A stretch of 64,000 nt of DNA from Prionace glauca (taxonomy: Eukaryota > Chordata > Chondrichthyes > Carcharhiniformes > Carcharhinidae): contig CM075729.1 in NCBI GenBank assembly GCA_037974335.1, forward strand, positions 106,046,515-106,110,514, read 5' to 3'. The notes under the pieces are model-generated. The model worked only from the letters and a program-made list of their open reading frames with translations, ran no database searches and was not told the DNA's origin. The position numbers were made by a program, and so were the translations under genes. This document shows, piece after piece, positions 21,598 through 33,418 of the stretch; positions within the stretch are counted from its first letter, which is position 1; each line of letters starts with the position of its first letter.

Positions 21598-21719
21598 ACA
21601 GGGTTTTGTTCCCCCCTTAACCCCACACAACCCATTGCCTGCATGTTTATGTGCGAGACCCACACTCATATGTGTGCCCAGGTGCCAGTGTAGACAGAGA
21701 GGGCAGGTAGGATTCAGAC

Positions 21720-22560
21720 TTGTGTGGCACCAGGGCAGCATTACCGTGTGCCACAGAGTGAGTCATCACCACCCTCCTGCCTGGACCAAGGACTCGCTAG
21801 CATGCCCAGCCCACTCCCATCACCCTGGTCTGATACCATTTGGACCCTTGTCCTCCTCCAGCCATCCCGGCAGCCTGAACTGGTCCTGAAAGAGTCCGGG
21901 GATGTCCGAACTCCGGAGGATGGAGCTGTTGTGGACACTCCCTGGGTGTTGTACACACAGTGCATGATATTCAGCCTGTGGTCACGGACAATCTGCACAT
22001 TTAGGAAGTGGATCATGTGGGATCCACTGGATAACGTGAATGCCATCTACAGCCCTCTGCACATGGGGCAGTGCAGTGATGGTGGTGAAGCTGCAGTCCG
22101 GGCTTCCTGTTGGGCCTGGCCCATGTTGAAGTGGATGTAATTGGCTGGATTCCTGGAAGGACCTGGTGGTGTAGAAGTTGAGGGCACCGTGACCATCACT
22201 GCCACCGGGAGTGGATGTCCTCCTGTGCCTCGAGTTACCAGGTCTGAGGAGCTGAAACAGGTGCCACACTGTCTCCGTACTTAGACAGAGCCAGCAGCAT
22301 CGTGTGGCTTCCATCATCCCTGCAAAACATCTACAACTCCTGTACACCCTGAGCCTCCACCTCCTCCTTCCCCTGCCCCCCTCCCCTGTGGCAGGATGTG
22401 CTGCCATGTCCTGGCGCTGACCGGCAGCCCCCTGCCCTCCTGCCGAGGCTTCTGCCTTCTGGCACGCAGGGGGGGCACAGGTATGGGATGCCAGGCTACC
22501 CATTGCGGACCCTTGAAGCTTGGGTATGAGTGCTATCACCGCAGTGCCTTCCAGGTATTA
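21720..22560 (-). pseudogene. PIF/Harbinger transposase relic (HARBI1-like), copy A
   Basis: The minus strand reads an N-terminal helix-turn-helix-like part (LSTETVWHLFQLLRPG, then ALNFYTTRSFQES), then VDGIHVIQWIPHD and, in another frame, HFLNVQIVRDHRLNIMHCVY. These match the start of the Harbinger DDE nuclease (an IDCTHV-type first Asp, a VNRKGxHSLNVQ block, then a CD-type second Asp). Copy A has lost 32 bp inside that block relative to copy B (63,457-63,490), which removes INKKGF and shifts the frame. Other breaks precede it. No terminal inverted repeats were located. It is a dead DNA transposon gene. Confidence 0.72.
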
Positions 22561-22916
22561 CAGACAGACAGGGCAGGGCAGCCTCGTGACCATCACAGGA
22601 TGGGTTCCCATCGCAGGCAGCAGTGCAGAGTCCAGGCAGTGTGAAGAGCCGTGTTAATAACTGCACAGCTCCCGTGCTTGGAGCAGCAGCTGACAGAGCT
22701 GCTGTCTGTTACTGTTAGTGGGGCCTGGGATACAAGATCTGGTGTCAGCCGCAGTGTCTGTCCAGCAGACAGACAGTAAAACAAACAGGTTAATATTTGT
22801 GGGTTGGTGATGAACATCATGTGACACCCTTCGGGGGTCTCTGTGTAGCCAGGGGCAATGTGTGCACCATGAACCTGCTGCAAGTGGTGACTCCCAGCAC
22901 TGGTTCCCCCAGGGGA

Positions 22917-23230
22917 GGTGCTGGTGTAGTGGCATTGCTGCTGGACTAATCCAGAGACCCAGGGGAATACTCTGGGTACCTGGATTCGAATCCCACCATG
23001 GCAGATGGTGAAATTTGAATTCAATAGAAGTCTGGAATTAAAAATCTATTGGTGACCATGAAACTGCAATCTATTGTCACAAATACCCATCTTGTTCACT
23101 AATGTCCTTTAGGAAAGAAAATCTCCCATCTTTACCTGGTCTGGCCTACATGTGACTCCAGACCCACAGCAATGTGGTTGAGTCTTAAATGCTCTCAGGA
23201 ATGGGTAATAAACGCTGGCCCAGCCACTGA
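22917..23230 (+). mobile_element. tRNA-derived SINE (non-V type)
   Basis: The head has a TGTAGTGGC A-box-like segment and GGATTCGAATCCC as B box. The body runs through TGGTCTGGCCTACATGTGAC to GGGTAATAAACGCTGGCCC, then a short A-rich end. There is no V-core. The last 20 bases recur inverted at the start of the repeat at 4,895. Confidence 0.8.
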
Positions 23231-23630
23231 CACCCACATCCCATGAACAAATCAAAAAGCCCCCCACCCCATCCCAGCAACAGTGCAGCACCTGAGTATC
23301 CGGTGCCCCCTCCCCCTGAACTCCGGGGGCTGCCGCTCAATGGGAATTACCTCCTCACCCTCCTTCACTATTGCTGCCCCAGGCCCAGACTTTTATAAAC
23401 TATCTGTGATTCATGCTGGAGTGACGTCACGCTGGAGAGGAGGGGAAGGTACGGGAGGGGGAAAAGGGCCAGGCCAAACTCTAATGATATGTAAACCTAT
23501 TCAAATGCATGGAAATTGACATCCTGCCGGAAAAAATGGCCTGGGAGAATCCCGAACCGACTGACACCAAGTGCAAATTCGATTGTTTGGCTCGCAGCCT
23601 ATTTCCTTCCCCTGATACACCAACCAACCA
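23231..23630. other. Unique stretch, no gene seen
   Basis: This is GC-richer DNA between two SINEs without coding or splice signals that I can support. Confidence 0.4.
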
Positions 23631-23631
23631 G

Positions 23632-23942
23632 TGCAGCAGGGTGGAGAGATCACAGCATCAAGGACCCAGGTTCAATTCCTGGCTTGGGTCACTGTCTGTG
23701 TGGAATTTGCATGTTCTCCCCGGGTGTGCGTGGGTTTCCTCCGGGTGCTCCGGTTTCCTCTCACAGACTGAAATGTGCAGGTTAGTGAATGGCCATGGTA
23801 AATTGCCCTTTAGTGTCAGGGGTACTCGCCAGGATAAATGCCTGGGGTTATGGGGATAGGGCCTGTGTGGACTGTGATCGGTGTAGACTTGATGGGCTGA
23901 ATGGCCTCCCTCTACACTGTAGGGATTCTATGATGCTATGAG
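23632..23942 (+). mobile_element. V-SINE (HE1-like), complete, plus
   Basis: It has a tRNA-like head with GGTTCAATTCC, a V-core (TTTGCATGTTCTCCCCGGG, then TTTCCTCCGGGTGCTCCGG), and the CR1-type tail GATGGGCTGAATGGCCTCCC ending ATTCTATGATGCTATG. Confidence 0.88.
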
Positions 23943-24515
23943 GGAGATGGACAATCCAGAGCAGGATCTCCACTGAACTTCACAGAGCTTTGTAATCCCC
24001 CTTTATACATGGTTACGAGTATACCCTCAGTTTGGAAAAGTCTAGGAATCACCAGGCAGGAATATTCCGATTTAAATTTCACTCCCAGCTGTAGCGGCCT
24101 GGAAACACTCTCACCTCTGACTCAGAATGTTCCGGATTGAAGCTCCCATTGCAGAGACTGAGCTGCACACACAGTGTATTACTGACAGAATGCTGCACTG
24201 TCAGAGGATCAGTCCTGAGGGAGAACTTTCCTCACAGATTAATGTAATAGATCCCGGGACAGAGCCGGATGATCATAAACTGGATCAATACTGATTCCTG
24301 AGGCAACATCATTCATGTCGATTGTCTAATCAGAGTTTCCTGCACCATAACAGTGAGGAGACTAGAAAAGGTATTTCATTGGCTGGAAAGAGATTTGGTG
24401 CATCCTGGTGTTGTGAAGTCTTCCTGTATCTGCTTTCTCTCTCACACCTTTTGTCAAAATACATCAGTAACTTTGCAATCTAACATCACTGCTCCCAAAT
24501 CAAAGTACGGATTTT
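23943..24515. other. MHC intron 1-like unique sequence
   Basis: The first about 60 bp (GGACAATCCAGAGCAGGATC and on) match the intron beside the orphan leader near 1,097. This places the interval 23,943-33,418 as an intron 1 paralogue enlarged by LINE insertions. No exon is seen in it. Confidence 0.5.
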
Positions 24516-25885
24516 AATTTGTTGAGAACCAGGAGCAGGAGTTGGCCATCTGGTCCCTCAAGCCTGTTCCGCCATTCAATAAGATCATGGCCAATCTTCT
24601 TGTGGACTCAACTCCACTTACCCGCCCGCTCACCCTTAATTCCTTATCTGTTCAAAAATGTATCTATCCTTGCCTTAAGCAGGGCACATAGCACTGCTGC
24701 TTCACAGCCCCAGGGACCTGAGTTTGATTCCCGGCTTGGGTCACTGTCTGTGTGGAGTTTGCACATACTCCTCGTGTGTGCGTGGTTTTCCTCCAGGAAC
24801 TCCGGTTTCCTCCCACAGTCCAATAATGTACGGGTTAGGTTGATTGGCCCGGCTAAAATTGCCCTTAGTGTCCTGAGGTGTGTAGGTTAGAGGGATTAGT
24901 GGGCAAATATGTAGGGATATGGGACTAGGGCCTGGGTGGGATTGTGGTCGGTGCAGACTCGATGGACTGAATGGCCTCTTTCTGCACTGTAGGGTTTCTA
25001 TGATTAAAAACTTTCAATGAGGTAGCATCAACTGCTTCACTGGGCAGGGAATTCCACAGATTCACAACGCTTTGTGTGAAGAAGTTCCTCCTCAACTCAG
25101 TCCTAAATAGGTTTCCCCTCGTTTTGAGGTTATGCCCCCCAGTGGAATCAACTTCCTTGCTTCTATCTTATCTATTCCCTTCATAAACTTAGATGTTTCT
25201 ATAACATCTTCTGAATACCAGTGAGTATAGACCCAGTCTACTCAGTGTCTCCTCATAAGCCAAACCTCTCAACTCCAGAATCAACCTCGTGAATCTTCTC
25301 TGCATCCCCTCCAGTGCCAGTATATCCTTTCCCAAGTAAGGAGACCAAAACTGTACATAGTACTCCAGATGTGGCCTCACCAACACCTTATACAGCTACA
25401 ACACAACCTCGCTGTTTTTAAACTCCATCCCTCTGGCAATGAAGGACAAAAGTCCATTTACCTTTTTAATTACCTGCTGTACCTGCAAATCAACTCCTTC
25501 AGATTCCTGCACAAGGACACCCAGGTCCCTCTGCACAGCAGCATGCTGCAATTTTTTACCATTTAAATAATAATCCATTTTGCTGTTATTCCACCAAAAT
25601 GGCTGATCTCACATTTACCAACATTGTCCTCCATCTGCCATATCCTTGCCCACTCACTTAGATTATCTATATCCCTTTACAGACTTTCAGCACCCCCTGC
25701 ACACTTTGCTCTTCCACCCATCTTACTGTCATCTGCGAATTCTGACACACTACATGGTCCCCAACTCCAAATCATCTATGTGAATTGTAAACAATTGCAG
25801 TCCCAACACTGATCCCTGAGGCACACCACTAGTCACTGATCACCAGAAAAACACCCATTTAGACCCACTCTTTGCTTTCTGTTTG
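24516..25885 (-). mobile_element. Old CR1, 3' half, split by a SINE
   Basis: On the minus strand the C-terminal ORF2 can be read (MDYYLNGKKLQHAAVQRDLG, then PHLEYYVQFWSPYLGKD), with the 3' UTR at 24,516-24,681. A V-SINE (24,684-25,012) sits in the 3' UTR. The upstream side ends at 25,885, where a younger CR1 interrupts. The sequence resumes at 29,646. Confidence 0.88.
24684..25012 (+). mobile_element. V-SINE (HE1-like) inside the old CR1
   Basis: The head GCACTGCTGCTTCACAG, a B-box-like TTTGATTCCCGG, the V-core TTTCCTCCAGGAACTCCGG and the tail CTGCACTGTAGGGTTTCTAT are all present. The orientation is opposite to the host CR1. Confidence 0.88.
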
Positions 25886-25990
25886 TAAACATAAGAACAT
25901 AAGAACATAAGAAATAGGAGCAGGAGTAGGCCATCTGGCCCTTCGAGCCTGCCCCGCCATTCAATAAGATCATGGCTGATCTGTCGTGAC

Positions 25991-28900
25991 TCAGCTCCAC
26001 CTTCCCGCCCTCTCCCCATAACCCTTAATCCCTTCTCTTATCAAAAACCCATCAACCCGTTTCTTAAAAATATTTAGCGAGGCAGCCTCCACCACTTCAA
26101 CGGGCAGAGAATTCCAGAGATTCACCACCCTTTGAGTGAAGAAGTTCCTCCTCAACTCTGTTCTAAACCGCCCCCCCTTTATCTTGAGGCTGTGCCCCCT
26201 AGTCCTACTGTCTTTTTTGAGCGGGAACAGTCTCTCCACCTCTATCCTATCCATCCCATTCATCATCTTATACGTCTCAATGAGATCTCCCCTCATTCTT
26301 CTAAACTCTAACGAGTACAAGCCTAGTTTATTCAGCCTCTCCTCATAGCTCAATCCCCTCAACTCCGGTATCAGCCGAGTAAACCTCCTCTGCACTCCCT
26401 CCAGGGCCAAAATATCCTTGCGCAGGTGCGGCGCCCAAAACTGCACACAGTACTCCAGCTGCGGCCTCACCAATGCCCTATACAGCTGCAGCAAGATCTC
26501 CCTACTTTTATATTCAATCCCCTTCGCTATGAAGACCAGCATCCCATTCGCCTTCCTGACCACCTGCTGCACCTGCAAGCTGGGTTTTTGCGACTCATGC
26601 ACAAGGACCCCGAGGTCCCTCTGCATCGTCGCCTGCTGCAGTTTTTCGCCCCGTAAGTAATAGTCCTTCCTACCATTCCTCCTACCAAAGTGGACCACCT
26701 CACACTTGCCAACATTAAATTCCATTTGCCATTTCCTGGCCCATTCGCCCAGCCTATCTAGATCCTTCTGCAGACTCTCCACACCCTCCGCACAATTTGC
26801 CTTTCCCCCAATCTTGGTGTCATCAGCAAATTTCGACACCCTGCACTCGGTTCCCTCCTCCAGATCATCTATATAAATGGTAAATAGCTGAGGCCCCAGC
26901 ACCGACCCCTGGGGCACCCCACTAGTCACCAACCGCCAATCCGAATAGCATCCATTGACCCCCACTCTCTGCCTCCTATTTGACAACCAATCCTCTATCC
27001 ATGCTAACACCCTACCCCCAACTCCATGTCCCCTGACCTTCTGCAATAACCTCTTGTGAGGTACCTTGTCAAACGCCTTCTGAAAATCCAGAAAGACCAC
27101 ATCCACCGGCTCTCCTCCATCCACTGCCCGAGACACATCCTCATAGAACTCCAGTAAATTTGTCAGACACGACTTCCCTTTAATGAAACCGTGTTGCGTC
27201 CGCCCTATCAAGCAATTCCCCTTAAGATGCCTCGCTATTTCCTCCTTAATGACGGTTTCTAACATTTTACCTACCACAGACGTTAAACTAACCGGCCTAT
27301 AATTCCCCGCCTTTTGCCTGGCACCCTTCTTAAACAACGGCGTAACATTAGCCGTTTTCCAATCTTCCGGCACTTCCCCGGAATCCAGCGACGTCTGGAA
27401 AATAACCACCAAGGCATCCACTATAACCTCCGCCATTTCTTTCAGAACCCTCGGATGCATTCCATCCGGTCCTGGGGACTTGTCCACAATCAGCCCCTCC
27501 AGTCTGTCGAGCATCACCTCTCTAGTAACAGTAATGTCATTAAGACCCTCCATTCCTACCACCTTTCCATCGCTAACACCCGGCAAATTATTCACGTCCT
27601 CCTCCGTGAAGACAGAAACAAAGAAGTTATTCAAGACCTTAGCCATATCCCTATCCCCTACCACTAGCTCCCCTTTCTCATCCTCTAAAGGACCAACGTT
27701 TACCCTAGCCAGCCTCTTCCTTTTTATATATTTATAAAAACTCTTGCTATCCTTTTTTATATTAAGTGCTAGCCCAGCCTCATAGCTTCTCCTACCCTCC
27801 TTTATCAATTTCTTTGTCAATCTTTGTTGACATTTAAACCTTTCCCAATCCTCTTCTCGCCCACTGCTCTTAGCTACTCTAAACTCCTCCGCTTTTAATT
27901 TAACACTTTCCTTCACCTCCTTCGTTATCCACGGCTTATTACCTCTCCTCCTACTGTCCTTTTTAACCATCGGAATAAATTTCTGCTGAGCACCAAGAAA
28001 GATCTCCTTAAAGATCCTCCACTGCTCCTCAGCAGACCTACCTTCCAACGCGTTCCCCCAGTCCACATTCGCCAATTCTTCTCTCATCCTACCATACTCC
28101 CCTCTATTCAAACAAAGGACGCGTGTCTGGGAACCCACTTTCTCCTCCTCCATCTGCACCAGAAACTCCACCATACAATGATCACTCTCTCCAAGAGGAT
28201 CCTTCACCGCAAGGTCCCTAATTCTACCCACCTCATTACATAGCACCAGATTCAAGATAGCTCGCTCCCTCGTCGGCTCCAACACACACTGTTCAAGGAA
28301 ATTATCCCGGCAGCATTCCAAGAACTCCTCCTCGAGCCTACCTCGTCCAACATGGGTCGACCAATCAATATGCAGATTGAAATCTCCCATAACTACTGCC
28401 GTCCCATTCCTGCACGCTGCACTTATTTGCGCGTTAACAGCCCGCCCCACCTCCAGATCATTATTCGGGGGCCTATAGACGACACCCACTAGCGTCTTCC
28501 TCCCTTTTCTGTTCCTAATCTCCACCTACAACGATTCCACTTTCTGCTCCTTGGCTCCGATATCATCCCTTGCTACCACCTTGATACTATCCTTAATCAG
28601 CAGAGCTACGCCACCCCCTCTTTCCTCCTGCCTATCCTTCCTAAACACTTGATAACCCTGTACATTCATCTCCCAGTCCCTGTCACCTTGCAGCCACGTC
28701 TCTGTAATGGCCACCAGATCGTATCCATTTGTGTCGATCTGCGCCATCAGCTCATCCACTTTATTCCGAATACTTCGTGCATTCAGATAAAGCGCTTTCA
28801 TCCCAGCCTTCACCTGGACCCTACTTGCCGTAACGCCACCAATTGGGACATCCTTGGCCTCTTCCCTTACCTGTACCCTATCCTTAACTTTAAACCTCAT
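25991..28900 (-). CDS. CR1 family 1 ORF2: APE endonuclease and reverse transcriptase, one stop
   Basis: The protein nicks target DNA and reverse-transcribes the element RNA. The endonuclease reads NARSIRN, AITETWLQ, YRPP, GDFN and SDH in order. The RT reads [19 protein letters not shown] and [10 protein letters not shown], with the catalytic aspartates present. Counting from the codon after the stop, GDFN is near residue 47, SDH near 114, the first RT Asp near 480 and FADD near 566. A TAG near 28,526-28,528 replaces the Trp of LLWVEIRN, as the copy at 42,331 shows. One Asp of the ILDLVL block is Asn. The end is the family's GERAGRWS-type terminus. The frame is continuous with ORF1 across a TAA, so the start may be at ATGAGGTTTAAA (28,900) or by other means. 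Confidence 0.92.
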
Positions 28901-28933
28901 AGCGTCACCTACCCTCGCACCCCCCCCCCCTAA

Positions 28934-29645
28934 TTAGTTTAAAGCCTTGTCTACAGTCCTCTTTACTCGATTCGCCAGCACTCTGGTCCCAGCATGATTC
29001 AGACCAACCCCATCCTGCCCGAACAGGTCCCACCTACCCCAATACTGGTGCCAATGCCCCATAAATTCGAACCCATTCCTCCCACACCAATCCCTGAGCC
29101 ACCCATTTACTTCCTTTATCCTGTCAACCCTACGCCCGTCTGCCCTCGGTTCAGGCAGTAGCCCAGAGATAACCACCTTGTCGGTTCTACTTTTTAATTC
29201 CATTCCCAGCTTCTCATACTCCCTTCCCAGATCCTCAGTCCGCATTTTGCCTACGTCGCCGGCACCCACATGTACTACAACAACTGGGTTCTCACCCTCC
29301 CACTCCAGATTCCTCTGCAGCCCAGCTGCGACATCCTGTACCCGAGCACCAGGCAGACAACACACCCTTCTGTGCACTTTGTCATTGTGACAAAGGACAG
29401 TGTCAATACCCTTCACCTCACTATCCCCAATCACTACTACGTTCCTTTTCCCCTTCTCTTTGCCTATGTCCTGCTGCATCACTGTACCGTGTGCAGTTTG
29501 CTCACCAACCTCTCTTGCCTCGTCCTCTTCCAGACTGGAAGCAAGAACCTCAAACCTGTTATGCAGGTTAAGAGGCTGAGGCCTCCGCTCCTCACCCCCC
29601 TTCCTCCTCCCAGCAGCCCCCTTTTGTCCCTGACCCTTAGATTTA
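28934..29645 (-). CDS. CR1 family 1 ORF1, SGNH esterase-like, 5' truncated
   Basis: The open frame runs from the truncation at about 29,645 to TAA just after GCTTTAAAC. An SGNH-hydrolase-like fold is suggested by VIGDSEVKGID (block I, Ser present), HVGAGDVGK (block III) and GVGLNHAGTRVLA (block V). The usual block V Asp-x-x-His is not clearly kept. The N-terminal part is basic and glycine-rich. In CR1 elements ORF1 protein binds RNA and carries an esterase. Here it lacks its zinc finger because of truncation. Confidence 0.82.
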
Positions 29646-32530
29646 GCCAGTCCAATCCTCTATCCACGCTAATACATACACCACGCTAATACATACACCA
29701 CGCTAATACATCCACAGGTTCCCCATTGTCCACTGCACATGTAATGTTCTCAAAGAATTCCACCAAATTAGTCAAATATGACCTGCTGTACATGAACCCA
29801 TGCTGCATCTTACCATTGGAACAATTTATATCCAGATGTCTCGTTGTTTCTTCCTTGATGATAGATTCAAGCATTTTCCCTACCACAGAAGTTAAGCTTA
29901 CCGGCCTATAGTTACCTGCCTTTTGTTTACCTCCTTTTTTAAACCGTGGCGTCACATTTGCTGTTTTCCAATCTGCGGGAATCACCCCAGAGTCCAGCGA
30001 ATTCTAGTAAATTGCCACTCGTGCATTTGTAATTCCCCCTGACATCTCTTTTAGTATCCGGGATGCATTCCATCAGGACCAGGAGACTTGTCTACCTTTA
30101 GCCCCATTAACTTGCCCAACACTACCTCTTTCGTGATAATGATAGCTTCTCGGTTCTCACCTGCCACAGCCTTCCTGTCATCAATTTTTGGCATGTTATT
30201 TGTGTCTTCCACTGTGAAGACCCACACAAAATACCTGCTCAATGCCTCAGCCATTTTCTCATGTCCAGTTATTACACCCCGCTTCTCATCCTCGATGGGA
30301 CCAATGTTTCCTTTCACCACTCTTGTTCATTTTGTATATATGTAGAAACTTTTGCTATCTGTTTTTATATTCTGAGCTAGTTTATTCTCGTAATCCATCT
30401 TATCTTTCTTTAGCTTTTCTCGTGGCTTTCTGCTGACCTTCAAACATTTCTCAATCCTCTAGGTTCCCATTAATCTTTGCCACTTTGTATGTTTTTTTTT
30501 CAATTTGATACCGTCCTTTATTTCCTTAGATATCCATGGCTGATTATCTCTTTTTCTACAGTCCTTCCTCATCACTGGTATATACTTCTGCTAAGCACTG
30601 TGAAAGATCGCTTTGAAAGTTCTCCACTGTTCCTCAATTGTCCCACCATATAGTTTTTGTTCCCAGTCTACCTTAGCCACTCCTCCCTCTTTCCATTATA
30701 GTCTCCTTTGTTTAAGCACAAGACACTGGTATTGAATTTTACCTTCTCACGCTCCATCTGTATTTTAAATTCAACCGTGCTGTGATCGCTCCTTCCAAGA
30801 GGATCCCAAACTGCAAGATCATTAGTTAGTCCTGTCTCATTACACAGGACCAGATCTAGGAGAACTTGCTCCCTTATCGGTTCCATTACATACTGTTCAA
30901 GGAAGCTGTCAGGGAAACATTCTATGAACTCCTCCTCAAGGCTGCCTTGACTGACCTGGTTTGACCAATTGATATGTAGATTAAAATCCCCCATGATAAT
31001 TGCTATACCATTTTTACATGCATCACTTATTTCTTTGTTTAGTTCTTGCCCCACCATGATGTTATTATTTGGTGGTCTATGCCAATTAGTGATTTTTCTC
31101 CTTACTATTTCTAATTTCCACCCAAATGGATTCAATCTTTTTTGCCATAGAACCTATAACATCTTTCCCTACTGCCCTGATATCACCCTTAAATATCAGA
31201 GTTACACTGCCTCCCTTATCTTCCTGTCCATCCCTCTGAACAGTTTGATACCCCTGGATATTCAACTCCCAGCCGTGACCATCCCGCAACTCTGTCTCTG
31301 TAATGGCCACCAAATTAAACTTATTCGCACTGATTTGTGCTGTCATCTCATTTACCTTGGTTCAAATGCTGCTAGCATTCAGATAAAGTGCCCTTATGCT
31401 AGTTTTTGTACCTTCTTTTTGAATTCTAACACTTCCATTAATAATATCCCCTGAGTCCTCCTTCCTTTTAACTTTTCTCCTGATTTTTGATGTAGTTGGA
31501 ACTTGCTCCCTCCTTCTCGGACTCCTTACATAGGTTCCCATCCCCCTGGCATTATTAGTTTAAACCCTCCCCAACTGCTCTAGCAAACAATCCCCCTCGG
31601 ACATCAGTCCCAGTCCTGTCCAGGTGTAATCCATCCAATTTGTACAGGTCCCACCTCCCCCAGGACCGGTCCCAATGCCCCAAGAATCTAAAACCCTTTC
31701 CCTGATACCATCTCTTCAGCCATGTATTTATCCGATATATCCTCTCCTTTCTACTCTGACTAGCGTTTGGCACTGCTATTAATTCTGAAATCACTACATT
31801 TGAGGTCTGATTTCTTAAATTTCTTTCTAACATTCTCCCTATATTCTGCTTTTAGGACCTCAACCCTTTTTTGATGTATGTCACTTGTACCAACATGTAA
31901 TATAACCATGGGCTGTTCACCCTCCCCCTTCACAATGTCCTGCAGCCGCTCTGAGACATCCTTGACCCGAACACCAGGGAGGCAACATACCATCCTGGAG
32001 TCTTGTTTGCAGCCACAGAAACGCTTGTCTATTCTCCTTACAATTGAATCCCCTATAACTATTCCACTTTTTAACCCCTCCCTCTGCAGCAGAACCAGTC
32101 TTGGTGCAACAAGTTTAGCTGCTGCTGCTTTCCCTAGAGAGGTCATTCCTCCCAACAGTATCCAAAGCGGTATATCTGTTTCACAGGGGAATGGTCACTG
32201 GAGATTCCTGCACTACCTGCCTGTCTCTCTTGCTCTGTCGAGTGGTCACCCATTCTCTTCCTGCCTGTGGAGTCTGAGCCTGCGGTGTGACCAACTCTCT
32301 ATACATGCTATTCATAATACTCTGACTTGTGGATGCTCCACAGTGTCTCCAGCCGCCGCTCCAGTTCTGATACTCGAGCTTCCAGGAGATGTAGCTGGAG
32401 ACACTTCCTGTACACATGCTGACCCAGGAGACTGGAACTGTCCCCAGACTGTCCCATGGAGCAAGAGGAGTAGACCACTGCTTGGAGCTCTCCTGTCATG
32501 TCTTACCCCTTTCAATTAACTTTTGAAAGA
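29646..32530 (-). mobile_element. Old CR1, 5' half (ORF1, endonuclease, RT start)
   Basis: This is the continuation of the element at 24,516-25,885. On minus, from the right, there is an ORF1 start with a coiled coil (LEARVSELERRLETLW), then an esterase VIGDSIVRRIDKRFC, HVGTSDIHQKR and LDGLHLDRTGT. An endonuclease with ITETELRDGHGW and IMGDFNLHINW comes next, and an RT with [26 protein letters not shown] and YLTNLVEFFE last. Frames are broken at several points. A 17-bp motif ACGCTAATACATACACC is tandemly repeated about three times near 29,668-29,712. ORF1 ends GLN-TAA, as in the younger elements. Confidence 0.88.
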
Positions 32531-33104
32531 TGTTTTGTTTCAGATATATACAATTTCCTTTCCTTCCTGCTCCTTGTTACTACCGAGTATAACCTTTTCA
32601 AACTATAAACCACAGAAATTACACAGAAACACTATAATAGTGTACAACAACTACAATGCCAAGCGCAAAAAGAAAATATATTTCCCAATCTGCACTCTCG
32701 TTTGTCGCCTCTGCTGCCTGTTTCACCTAACTCCCTGTGTTCATCCAACTCCCAAAGCACTTCTCTCAGTCAGACAGCATTCTGTGCAGGAAAAATATAA
32801 CAGTGAGCCGGCCAGGAGCCGAGCCTGGAATCTTCTGGTCTTGTTCTCTGCTGCTAATATTTTATTGTTTCCTCTATGGTATTACAAAGTACTTGGGTAA
32901 TAAATCTCCCGTGTTATCTACAGCTCTGCCTGTCGATCTTTAATGGTTCCATATCTCACAGAGTCACTCATTTACTGTTAATATATTTCTATAAACTTTT
33001 ACCATTATTCTTTATATTACCTGCACATTTTCCCCATGTCCTTTATCGCAATTTAATCTTTCTGTTCCTCCATTCTTCCCTCTGTTTCTGGACCTTTCCA
33101 CTTT
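32531..33104. other. Unique AT-rich stretch, no gene seen
   Basis: There are no coding or repeat signals that I can support. It lies inside the putative MHC intron 1. Confidence 0.4.
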
Positions 33105-33136
33105 CATTGCTCCAAGCTTCTCTGATCTGGGTGTTT

Positions 33137-33275
33137 TGAACATACAAACATGGAGCAGGAGTAGGCCACTCGGCCCCTCGAATCTGCTCTGCCATTCTGT
33201 GGTGATATGATTGTGATCTGAACTCTACTTTCCTCTCTATCTCTCTGTACACTTTCACTCCCTTGTCAGTCATGA
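33137..33275 (-). mobile_element. Short CR1 3' end
   Basis: ATGGAGCAGGAGTAGGCCAC then CGGCCCCTCGAA and CTGCTCTGCCATTC is the reverse of the CR1 3' UTR seen in the larger copies. It splits the paralogous intron sequence (33,105-33,136 and 33,310 on). Confidence 0.75.
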
Positions 33276-33418
33276 TGTTATCTCACATTTATATCTGACA
33301 GATACATAATAATGTCTGAGCAAATATCACCCATTTCAAACTCTCCCCAAAAGATTCAAATTCACCCCAGAGAGAGAGAGAGAGAGAGTGAGAATGGAAG
33401 AGGGAATTCTGTACTTAC

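Larger units (their letters stand above)
1..22560. repeat. Segmental duplication, copy A
   Basis: Base 1 corresponds to base 44,319, and the match runs in the same order and orientation to about 22,560, which corresponds to the window end. The offset starts at 44,318 and changes only where one copy has gained or lost sequence: minisatellite, satellite, solo LTR, a CR1 fragment near 58,067, and a CR1 insertion at 61,754. Non-repetitive stretches such as 7,400-8,200 differ at roughly one base in a hundred by eye. The left edge lies outside the window. This copy carries the MHC class I locus with open exons. Confidence 0.95.
25886..29645 (-). mobile_element. Young CR1 LINE family 1, near-intact, nested
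   Basis: The 3' tail (CATAAGAACATAAGAACATAAG on plus, read in two 11-base halves) starts at 25,886. The 3' UTR, ORF2 and most of ORF1 follow. The 5' end breaks off inside ORF1 at about 29,645, where the host CR1 resumes. It is about 3.76 kb long with a single stop in ORF2 and no frameshift noticed. It is the best-preserved family 1 copy and probably the most recent insertion in the nest. Confidence 0.93.

Noticed and set aside
25996-28933. Plus-strand frames across the young CR1
   Set aside because: They are antisense shadows of ORF2 and ORF1, low in coding character and conserved only because the LINE is.
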